A stretch of DNA of 5,025 nucleotides from Campylobacterota bacterium. GTDB taxonomy: Bacteria > Campylobacterota > Campylobacteria > Campylobacterales > Sulfurovaceae. The translations under genes and the position numbers were made by a program. The notes under the pieces were generated by a model. The model was not told the DNA's origin, ran no database searches, and saw only the letters and a list, made by a program, of their open reading frames with translations. The DNA is taken from assembly GCA_011372825.1 (NCBI GenBank), contig DSAK01000160.1, forward strand, positions 1 through 5,025. The letters run 5' to 3'. This document shows positions 1 to 5,025 of the stretch, one piece after another; the stretch's first letter is position 1, and every line of letters starts with the position of its first letter.

Positions 1-393
1 ACAAAAGAGCAGATATCAACCTCGTATCATGTTGGTATAGATTTTGCTAGTACTGCTCAAGCACCAATCGTAGTTTCAAATCCAGGAAAAGTTGTTTTTG
101 CAGATTTTAATGGGATATATGGGAATATGCCTGTAGTTGACCATGGTATGGGGCTTTTTACTATCTATGGACATTGCACAGATATATTTTTTCAAGCAGG
201 AAGCGAAATAGCTGCCAAAGAGAAAATCGCAACAACAGGAGTGAGTGGACTTGCCCTGGGGGATCATCTCCATTTTGGTATATTGGTGCAAGGTGTTGAG
301 GTGATACCCCAAGAGTGGATGGATAAACAGTGGATCAAGCTCAATATCGATGATGTTTTTGCAAGCGCAAAACAAGCAATTGGTGTAAAATAG
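1..393 (+). CDS. M23 (LytM-type) zinc metallopeptidase, C-terminal part
   Basis: This is the last 130 codons of a gene whose 5' end lies left of the window; the frame is open from base 1 to the TAG at 391-393. It carries the complete M23/LytM catalytic signature. His10 and Asp14 in YHVGID and His91 in HLHFG match the three zinc ligands. His58 in YGH and His89 match the two catalytic histidines. The spacing fits LytM. Such enzymes act in the periplasm, cutting peptide bonds in peptidoglycan. In Campylobacterota, Csd3/HdpA/Pgp3-type members trim crosslinks and stem peptides and influence helical shape. The position directly upstream of lpxC and the tail after the HLH motif (EWMD at about 105-108) fit that group, but the N-terminal domains are not visible, so the subfamily is an inference. 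An internal ATG at 127 is not the start, because it would remove two zinc ligands. Confidence 0.9.
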   Translation, partial: TKEQISTSYHVGIDFASTAQAPIVVSNPGKVVFADFNGIYGNMPVVDHGMGLFTIYGHCTDIFFQAGSEIAAKEKIATTGVSGLALGDHLHFGILVQGVEVIPQEWMDKQWIKLNIDDVFASAKQAIGVK

Positions 394-403
394 CTATTTT
401 TTT
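387..403 (+). repeat. Perfect 14-bp palindrome over the peptidase stop codon, followed by T tract
   Basis: Bases 387-400 (AAAATAGCTATTTT) are a perfect palindrome containing the TAG stop, and three more T follow. As RNA it could fold only a 5-bp A-U stem with an AGCT loop. It is therefore at best a weak terminator, and may be no more than AT-rich sequence. The T run also lies where the -35 region of the lpxC promoter would be. Confidence 0.3.
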
Positions 404-423
404 CTCAAAAAATATATTATAAT
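395..423 (+). promoter_or_regulatory. Probable sigma-70 promoter for lpxC
   Basis: A perfect TATAAT box at 418-423 is preceded by a T-rich stretch at 395-403. A loose -35 hexamer (TATTTT, 395-400) would give a 17-nt spacer. Campylobacterota promoters usually have a strong -10 box, a T-rich upstream region and no conserved -35, which fits. Transcription would begin near 430 and leave a leader of about 85 nt before the lpxC ATG. Two further TATAAA boxes at 470-475 and 487-492 are alternatives. The whole gap (394-514) is very AT-rich, so chance matches are easy. Confidence 0.45.
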
Positions 424-504
424 AGAGAAAAATATCTTTTATTACACTATTTTTTGGTCCAATAATAGATATAAAAAAGTGCAGATTATAAAATCTCACC
501 CAAT

Positions 505-510
505 AGGGAG
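505..510 (+). promoter_or_regulatory. Ribosome binding site deciding the lpxC start
   Basis: AGGGAG lies 4 nt before the ATG at 515. The spacing is short but usable. It supports ATG 515 rather than the in-frame GTG at 479, which has no purine-rich site ahead of it. Confidence 0.6.
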
Positions 511-514
511 CAGT

Positions 515-1402
515 ATGTTGCAGCAACGAACTATCAAAAAACAAGTTGAAGTAACCGGCATTGGGCTTCACAAAGGTGAGCCAATTAGAGTTCGTCTTGA
601 ACCACTTGAGGTTAATAGTGGTATTGTATTTTATCGTGAAGATATAGGGATATCGATACCCCTGCATCCAAAAAGTGTTATCAATACCCAAATGGCAACT
701 GTTATAGGCAACGAGAAAGGCTCGATTTCTACGATTGAGCATTTTCTTTCTGCTGTATATGCCTATGGGATTGATAATCTTCGAGTTGTTGTAAACGGCA
801 ACGAGATGCCTATCATGGATGGATCGGCAATCTCTTTTTGTCTTTTATTGGATGAGGCGGAGATTTTACTCCAAGATGCACCAAAAAAAGTACTTTGTAT
901 TAGAAAGCCTATAGAGGTGAGAGATGGAGAGAAATTTGTAAGGCTAGTGCCCCGTCAAAGTGCATCATTTGATTTTCGTATCCATTTTGATCACCCAGCT
1001 ATAGGGGAGCAACACCACTACTTTGATTTTAGTACCAAATCTTTTGTAGAGGAGATAGCAAGAGCTAGAACTTTTGGTTTCGCAAAAGATATACAGTATC
1101 TCCAAAGCCAAAATTTGGCCCTTGGGGCAACGCTCCAAAATGCCATAGGGCTTGATGAACATAAGATTTTAAATCCAGAGGGGTTGCGTTTTGACAACGA
1201 ATTTGCAAGACATAAGATACTAGACGCAATGGGAGATATGATGGTAAGTGGCTCAAATATATTGGGTGCTTATGAATCATTTGCAGGGAGCCATAAGCTC
1301 AATTTTGAACTCACAAGCAAACTTTTAGCTTCAGTAAACGCATATGAGTATGTCACAATAGCCGAAATACAAAGTAGAGAATTTGCAAAAAGCTTCGCCT
1401 AG
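515..1402 (+). CDS. lpxC: UDP-3-O-acyl-N-acetylglucosamine deacetylase
   Basis: LpxC is a cytoplasmic zinc amidase. It removes the acetyl group from UDP-3-O-(3-hydroxyacyl)-GlcNAc, the committed step of lipid A synthesis, so the organism is Gram-negative with LPS or LOS. The 295-residue product has the usual length. It starts with the family N-terminus (MLQQRTIKK, then TGIGLHKGE). Glu75-His76 in STIEHFLSA are the catalytic base and first zinc ligand. His233 and Asp237 in RHKILDAMGD are the other zinc ligands. ARTFGF (183-188), followed by DIQYLQSQNLALG, is the conserved core. His260 in GSHKLNFEL matches the conserved catalytic-site histidine (E. coli His265). No key residue is missing. The start at 515 fits the family and has AGGGAG upstream; the GTG at 479 would add 12 atypical residues. 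The 3' end overlaps the next gene by 20 nt, suggesting coupled translation. Confidence 0.97.
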   Translation: MLQQRTIKKQVEVTGIGLHKGEPIRVRLEPLEVNSGIVFYREDIGISIPLHPKSVINTQMATVIGNEKGSISTIEHFLSAVYAYGIDNLRVVVNGNEMPIMDGSAISFCLLLDEAEILLQDAPKKVLCIRKPIEVRDGEKFVRLVPRQSASFDFRIHFDHPAIGEQHHYFDFSTKSFVEEIARARTFGFAKDIQYLQSQNLALGATLQNAIGLDEHKILNPEGLRFDNEFARHKILDAMGDMMVSGSNILGAYESFAGSHKLNFELTSKLLASVNAYEYVTIAEIQSREFAKSFA

Positions 1403-1850
1403 TTTCACCCTTGTATGTGTCCCCATAGCCTCACCTCTTCTTGTGGGCATTTATCGTGATGGCAAGCTCATTGAAGAGTCTTCATACCACGAAAAAACAT
1501 CTGAGATTTTACTCGTGGCTTTGGAGTATTATCTTGAGCGTTATCCAATAGATAGGGTTATTTATACCCGTGGACCAGGGAGTTATATGGCGATAAAAAT
1601 AGCTTTTGTGATGTTGAAAACCTTAGAGATTGTCCGAGGTATCCCTTGTTTTGGTTGTTTGGGGTTTGCGTTTAATGACCAGCAACCAATCAAAGCTATC
1701 AATGACCTCTACTTTGTCAAAGAAAAAGAGACTATAATAACAAAAAAGATACCGATACTACCAAAAATAGATTTTAAATTGCCCCCTACACTTGATTTGA
1801 TAGTGATAGATAGTGAAGCAACTCCACTCTATATTTTGCCAGCGGTATAA
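1383..1850 (+). CDS. tsaB: Short, divergent TsaB-like protein (t6A tRNA modification)
   Basis: This 155-residue protein resembles the N-terminal half of TsaB/YeaZ. TsaB is the non-catalytic partner of TsaD in the complex that puts threonylcarbamoyl on A37 of ANN-decoding tRNAs. The diagnostic stretch is TRGPGSYMAIKIAFVMLKTL (residues 62-81) followed by GIPCFG; this parallels GRGPGSFTG, the helix after it, and IPxxGV in canonical TsaB. The N-terminus (FTLVCVPIASPLLVGIYRDG) fits the first beta hairpin but lacks the usual D-T motif of the ASKHA fold. Typical TsaB is about 220-230 residues, so most of the C-terminal subdomain is missing. No in-frame ATG exists near the start. The TTG at 1383, inside lpxC, is the best start, and a stop at 1359-1361 in this frame bounds it. 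AGAGA at 1376-1380 is a weak, very close ribosome site. thrB follows after 13 nt. The family call rests on motif similarity and gene order. Confidence 0.72.
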   Translation: MQKASPSFTLVCVPIASPLLVGIYRDGKLIEESSYHEKTSEILLVALEYYLERYPIDRVIYTRGPGSYMAIKIAFVMLKTLEIVRGIPCFGCLGFAFNDQQPIKAINDLYFVKEKETIITKKIPILPKIDFKLPPTLDLIVIDSEATPLYILPAV

Positions 1851-1851
1851 A

Positions 1852-1856
1852 AGAGG
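1852..1856 (+). promoter_or_regulatory. Ribosome binding site deciding the thrB start
   Basis: AGAGG begins one base after the upstream tsaB stop codon and sits 7 nt before the GTG at 1864. It selects that GTG over the in-frame GTG at 1813, which lies within the tsaB coding region. Its placement right after the tsaB stop fits translational coupling. Confidence 0.6.
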
Positions 1857-1863
1857 TGTAGTA

Positions 1864-2745
1864 GTGTTAGTGAGTGTACCAGCAACAAGTGCAAATCTAG
1901 GACCAGGGTTTGATACTCTAGGGTTAGCTGTAGATCTACGCAATGAAATTCATATCAAGCCATCGCAGTTTTTGAGTGTATCTACCCATGGAGAGGGTGC
2001 AAAAAATACAAAAATCAAAAAAAATACCCTTTTTTTAGATATATTTACTACTCATTACAAGAGGTTAACCAATAGAGAAGATTTTTTTCGTTTTGAATTT
2101 CACAACAGTATCCCAATCTCAAGAGGACTAGGTAGCTCTTCGGCAGTAATTGTAGCAGCACTAGCAGCAGCCTATACAGCTGCAAACGTTCGTTACAACA
2201 AAAGAGAAATCCTCAACCTAGCTCTTGCCTATGAGCCACATCCTGACAATATCACTTCAGCGGTGATGGGAGGATTTAATGTTGCATGCTTAGAAGAGGG
2301 GCGGGTATATAGTAAAAAAAAGACACTCCCAAAGTATCTAAGGGCAGTTTTAGTCATCCCTTCTCGCACTATCTCAACATCTCGTTCAAGGACAACACTG
2401 CCAAAGGTATACAAAAAAGAAGAGACGGTATATTCTCTCTCAAGAGCTGCTTATATGACTGCTTTGTTTTTCAATGAATCGTGGGATTTGTTGCGGATAG
2501 CCTCTAAGGACAAGCTCCATCAAACGCTTCGTATGAAGATGATGCCTGAACTTTTTGAGATACAAAAAATAGCCCTCAAGGAGGGTGCATTTATGAGTAC
2601 ATTATCAGGAAGTGGTTCAACATTTTTTAATTTATGCCATGAATCTGATGCTGTGAAAATCAGCACAAAGTTGCAAGAGGCTTTCCCCCATTTTAGGGTT
2701 TTGGTTTGTAGTTTAGATAATTATGGAGTCATCACAAAGAGTTAA
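1864..2745 (+). CDS. thrB: Homoserine kinase (GHMP family)
   Basis: ThrB phosphorylates L-homoserine with ATP, giving O-phosphohomoserine, which threonine synthase turns into threonine. The 293-residue product matches the usual length. All three GHMP motifs are present: PATSANLGPGFD at residues 6-17, the nucleotide-binding loop SRGLGSSSA at 86-94, and the C-terminal LSGSGSTFF at 247-255. EPHPDN at 124-129 with MGGF after it is the conserved substrate/Mg2+ region, with Glu124 as the probable metal ligand. The start is GTG 1864: the family begins almost directly before the PATSANLGPGFD motif, and an AGAGG site lies 7 nt upstream. A longer reading from GTG 1813 would add 17 residues overlapping tsaB. 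The gene is 13 nt from tsaB and 23 nt from ylxR, and its stop codon forms the loop of a terminator-like hairpin. Confidence 0.97.
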   Translation: MLVSVPATSANLGPGFDTLGLAVDLRNEIHIKPSQFLSVSTHGEGAKNTKIKKNTLFLDIFTTHYKRLTNREDFFRFEFHNSIPISRGLGSSSAVIVAALAAAYTAANVRYNKREILNLALAYEPHPDNITSAVMGGFNVACLEEGRVYSKKKTLPKYLRAVLVIPSRTISTSRSRTTLPKVYKKEETVYSLSRAAYMTALFFNESWDLLRIASKDKLHQTLRMKMMPELFEIQKIALKEGAFMSTLSGSGSTFFNLCHESDAVKISTKLQEAFPHFRVLVCSLDNYGVITKS

Positions 2746-2754
2746 ACTCTTTTT
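2736..2754 (+). terminator. Small hairpin with T tract over the thrB stop codon
   Basis: AAAGAGT (2736-2742) and ACTCTTT (2746-2752) are perfectly complementary. The loop is exactly the TAA stop codon, and the second arm runs into a T5 tract (2750-2754). This has the shape of an intrinsic terminator, but the 7-bp stem has only two G-C pairs and the T tract is short. It could cause partial read-through termination at most. Confidence 0.35.
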
Positions 2755-2763
2755 GGATATAAT
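2750..2763 (+). promoter_or_regulatory. Candidate promoter for ylxR-infB
   Basis: TTTTTGG followed by a perfect TATAAT box (2758-2763) matches the T-rich -16 region plus -10 box known for Campylobacter sigma-70 promoters. No convincing -35 is seen, which is normal in this group. Initiation 6-8 nt downstream would fall at about 2769-2771, right at the ylxR ATG, so a transcript from here would be leaderless or nearly so for ylxR but would carry a normal leader for infB. Confidence 0.45.
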
Positions 2764-2768
2764 GTGGC

Positions 2769-3011
2769 ATGAAAAAAAAAGAGCCCGTGCGCATGTGTGT
2801 TGCTTGCAAGAGAAGAGAGTCACAAAAAAATTTGTTAAGACTACAACAAAAAGGGGATCAGCTTGTTGTTTTCTCTGGAAGTGGCAGGAGTTTGTATCTA
2901 TGTTTCCGATGCATCCAAGATCAAAAAAAATACAAAGGCTTAATAAAACGCTTCAAGCTAGAAGAAGCGTCTTTTGTTAAGTTTTTAAAGGAGTTTATAC
3001 CGAATGGATAA
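2769..3011 (+). CDS. ylxR: YlxR-family RNA-binding protein (DUF448)
   Basis: This 80-residue basic protein has the YlxR signature: RMCVACKRR at residues 8-16, then a KNLLRL strand, then GSGRSLYLCFRC at 37-48, corresponding to the family's GRGAYLC region, and a basic C-terminal helix. YlxR genes characteristically sit in the nusA-infB region; here nusA is not adjacent. The Bacillus subtilis member has been reported to bind RNase P RNA (RnpM), and nucleoid-associated or regulatory roles have also been proposed, so the function in this organism is unknown. Four cysteines form two CxxC pairs (10/13 and 45/48). The start codon is followed by a run of nine A (2772-2780) in codons 2-4. Only a poor ribosome site (GGAT, 2755-2758) precedes the ATG. 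The last 8 nt overlap infB, implying coupled translation. A competing frame (2723-2980) has no family resemblance. Confidence 0.9.
   Translation: MKKKEPVRMCVACKRRESQKNLLRLQQKGDQLVVFSGSGRSLYLCFRCIQDQKKYKGLIKRFKLEEASFVKFLKEFIPNG
2987..2993 (+). promoter_or_regulatory. Strong ribosome binding site for infB
   Basis: AAAGGAG lies inside the 3' end of ylxR, 10 nt before the infB ATG at 3004. It is the best Shine-Dalgarno match in the window, fitting the high demand for IF2. The spacing is slightly long. Confidence 0.75.
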
Positions 3012-5025
3012 AGTAAAAATCCAAGAGATTGCAGCAGAGGCAGGATTGTCAAATGCTGAGTTATTAGAAAAAGCAAATGAGCTTGGTTTTAATGTAAAAG
3101 TTGCCAATAGCTCTATTGGGATGGAAGAAGCTGGGGTATTGGTAGAGTATGCTATAAGTGGTAAATTACCAAATGGATTTAAAAAGCCATTAAAGATAAG
3201 CTCTGGAACTAAAAAAGTTGCCAAAAAACCTGAGGATGTTGCAGTAGAGCCGACTGTAGAGTCAGTACCAAAAGAGCCAAAGGTTGCAGAAATCAAAACT
3301 GAAACTAAAAAGGTTTCTGAGCCTGCAACTGAGCCAAAAGTTTCACAAAAAGAAAAGAAACCATTTCGTCGTAGTGGGATAACCATCGTCAAAAAAGCAG
3401 CCACCAAAGCCCCAAAAGAGAAGCCTGTATCACTGCAAGACAATACCCCTCCTTTGGCTACAAAAAAGAAAAAACCTAAAAAAACACTCCCCACAGCAAA
3501 AGAGAACGGAGAAAAAGTAGAGCTACTTGCTGAGAGAGATATTATGGGTCAAGGTTTTGAGCTATATGAAGAGCAAGAGGTTGTATTGCTAGACTTTTCT
3601 GACAAAAACATCTATGAAGAGATGAAGCGGCAAGAGCAAAAAAGAAAAGATGAGCTTGAGAAGCGACCAAACCGATTTATCCCTAACCACACACAGCAAA
3701 AATCGATGCGCCGTGGCGGTAAAAAACGGAAAAGATATACAAAAACAGATGATACTCAAGAGCAAATTAGCGTGATTGAAATCCCAGAAAATGTTCGTGT
3801 TTATGAGTTTGCTGAAAAGGTAAACCGTAGTGTAGGAGAGGTTATTAAAGTTCTTTTTGGTCTAGGGATGATGGTGACTAAAAATGACTTTTTGGATAAA
3901 GATGCTATCGAGATTTTATCAGAAGAGTTTGAAGTAGAGGTTTGTACCATAAATCCACTTGATGCGCTTGATTATGTCGGAACATACGACCAAGAGGAGG
4001 ATAAGGATTTAAGTGAGAGGCCACCAGTGATTACTATCATGGGGCATGTTGATCATGGAAAAACATCTTTACTTGACAAGATTCGTTCTACAAAAGTTGC
4101 TACAAAAGAGGCAGGCGGGATTACGCAACACATTGGTGCCTACCAGGTAGAAAAAAATGGCAAAAAAATAACCTTTTTAGATACCCCTGGACACGAAGCT
4201 TTTACTCATATGCGCTCAAGAGGTGCACAAGCAACCGATATAGTTATCATAGTTGTAGCAGCTGATGATGGTGTGATGCCACAAACAAAAGAGGCAATCA
4301 GCCATGCAAAAGCTGCAAAAGTACCTATAATTGTGGCTATCAACAAGATGGACAAAGAGACTGCAAATCCTGATATGGTCAAAACACAACTTGCCGAACT
4401 TGATATCTTGGCAGTTGATTGGGGTGGAACTTATGAGTTTGTTCCTGTCTCAGCACATACAGGTGAAGGAATTGACGATTTGCTTGATGTGATATTGATT
4501 CAAGCAGAACTTATGGAGCTAAAAGCTGATGCATCAAGAAGAGTAAAAGCTATTGTGGTTGAAAGCTCAGTTGAGAAAGGTTTTGGTCCTGTTGCAAATA
4601 TCATAGTCAAAAATGGTACACTAAGAGTTGGCGATAGCGTACTAGTAGGTAAAACTTATGGACGTATCAAAGCAATCCGTTTAGATGATGGATCAACTTC
4701 AAAAGAGATAGGACCTAGTACGCCAGCTGCGATAGTTGGATTGAATGATGTCCCAAGGGCAGGCGAAATACTAGTTTCAATGACTAGTGATAAAGAGGCA
4801 AAAGAATTGGCCGAGCAAAGAGCAGAGTATGAACGTGCCAAACAATTATCAAAAATAACAAAAGCATCACTTGATGATTTGACTGCACTCATTGCTGAAG
4901 GCCAACTAAAGGTCCTTCCTGTGATACTAAAAGCAGATGTTCAAGGTTCTCTTGAAGCGATAAAAAGTAGCTTAGAGACACTAAGAAATGAAGAGGTTAA
5001 AGTCGATATCATACATGAAGGTGTG
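3004..5025 (+). CDS. infB: Translation initiation factor IF2 (5' part)
   Basis: IF2 is the GTPase that recruits fMet-tRNA to the 30S subunit and promotes 50S joining. 674 codons are in the window and the frame is open at the right edge; IF2 in this phylum is commonly about 850-950 residues, so roughly the last 200-plus are missing. In order: an IF2_N domain (about 1-52); a long Lys/Glu/Pro/Thr-rich linker (about 60-250) with a basic patch at 236-247; a second IF2_N-like domain (about 255-320); the GTPase domain; a beta-barrel domain (about 510-600); and the start of domain III (from about 620). GTPase motifs are intact: G1 GHVDHGKT (347-354), G2 GGITQHIG (371-378), G3 DTPGHE (393-398), G4 NKMD (447-450), and G5 SAHTG (483-487). 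The His in G3 is the catalytic histidine of translational GTPases. It overlaps ylxR by 8 nt. In related genomes rbfA and rimP often follow. Confidence 0.97.
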   Translation, partial: MDKVKIQEIAAEAGLSNAELLEKANELGFNVKVANSSIGMEEAGVLVEYAISGKLPNGFKKPLKISSGTKKVAKKPEDVAVEPTVESVPKEPKVAEIKTETKKVSEPATEPKVSQKEKKPFRRSGITIVKKAATKAPKEKPVSLQDNTPPLATKKKKPKKTLPTAKENGEKVELLAERDIMGQGFELYEEQEVVLLDFSDKNIYEEMKRQEQKRKDELEKRPNRFIPNHTQQKSMRRGGKKRKRYTKTDDTQEQISVIEIPENVRVYEFAEKVNRSVGEVIKVLFGLGMMVTKNDFLDKDAIEILSEEFEVEVCTINPLDALDYVGTYDQEEDKDLSERPPVITIMGHVDHGKTSLLDKIRSTKVATKEAGGITQHIGAYQVEKNGKKITFLDTPGHEAFTHMRSRGAQATDIVIIVVAADDGVMPQTKEAISHAKAAKVPIIVAINKMDKETANPDMVKTQLAELDILAVDWGGTYEFVPVSAHTGEGIDDLLDVILIQAELMELKADASRRVKAIVVESSVEKGFGPVANIIVKNGTLRVGDSVLVGKTYGRIKAIRLDDGSTSKEIGPSTPAAIVGLNDVPRAGEILVSMTSDKEAKELAEQRAEYERAKQLSKITKASLDDLTALIAEGQLKVLPVILKADVQGSLEAIKSSLETLRNEEVKVDIIHEGV

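Noticed and set aside
428..454. AAAAATA / TATTTTT inverted repeat in the lpxC leader
   Set aside because: It is an all A-U stem with a 13-nt loop in a very AT-rich gap; chance is the simplest explanation.
479..514. GTG start that would extend lpxC by 12 residues
   Set aside because: The added residues are unlike LpxC N-termini, no ribosome site precedes the GTG, and ATG 515 matches the family start and has AGGGAG ahead.
341..742. 133-codon antisense frame over the lpxC promoter and 5' end
   Set aside because: It runs opposite two well-supported coding ends and the promoter gap, and its composition resembles no recognisable protein.
1813..1863. GTG start that would extend thrB by 17 residues
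   Set aside because: It lies inside tsaB, and homoserine kinases begin just before the PATSANLGPGFD motif; GTG 1864 has a well-spaced ribosome site.
1991..2036. Possible terminator in thrB: GGGT pairing with ACCC followed by T7
   Set aside because: The reliable stem is only 4 bp with a 27-nt loop, it is inside an essential-type coding region, and the A and T runs encode ordinary Lys and Phe residues.
2723..2980. 85-codon + strand reading frame overlapping ylxR
   Set aside because: It starts inside thrB, shows no family features, and competes with the clear YlxR signature in the other frame.
2985..3494. 169-codon antisense frame opposite the infB 5' end
   Set aside because: It is the complement of the Lys/Glu-rich IF2 linker, which naturally yields a Phe/Ser-rich open antisense frame.
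4656..4892. Antisense frame inside infB
   Set aside because: It is a shadow of the conserved IF2 beta-barrel region, with no independent support.

Overview
The window looks like ordinary housekeeping chromosome from a Campylobacterota (Epsilonproteobacteria) species, such as a Sulfurimonas-, Sulfurospirillum-, Campylobacter- or Helicobacter-like organism. The evidence is AT-rich DNA, T-rich promoters with a TATAAT box, tightly packed co-directional genes, and the order M23 peptidase - lpxC - short tsaB - thrB - ylxR - infB. As far as I recall, Campylobacter jejuni has the same order. The genus cannot be fixed from this window. All genes lie on the + strand. I see no mobile element, CRISPR array, tRNA or rRNA.

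Layout: the 3' end of an envelope M23/LytM metallopeptidase (1-393); a 121-bp AT-rich gap with a probable promoter; lpxC (515-1402, lipid A synthesis); a shortened, divergent tsaB (1383-1850, tRNA t6A synthesis) overlapping lpxC by 20 nt; thrB (1864-2745, homoserine kinase); a 23-nt gap carrying a terminator-like hairpin and a good TATAAT box; ylxR (2769-3011, small RNA-binding protein); and infB (3004 to beyond the right edge, translation initiation factor IF2), overlapping ylxR by 8 nt. Two start sites were moved downstream to match family N-termini and ribosome binding sites: lpxC to ATG 515 and thrB to GTG 1864.

The genes fall into two functional groups. The left part concerns the envelope (peptidoglycan trimming and the committed step of lipid A). 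The right part concerns translation (t6A modification, YlxR, IF2). ThrB sits between them and supplies the pathway to threonine, which is itself a substrate for t6A. Overlaps and short gaps suggest one transcript from lpxC onward, with a possible secondary promoter before ylxR-infB.

I did not find a previously undescribed system. The points most worth a second look are the degenerate TsaB, the terminator/promoter overlap at the thrB-ylxR junction, the two CxxC pairs in YlxR, and the lineage-type linker of IF2.
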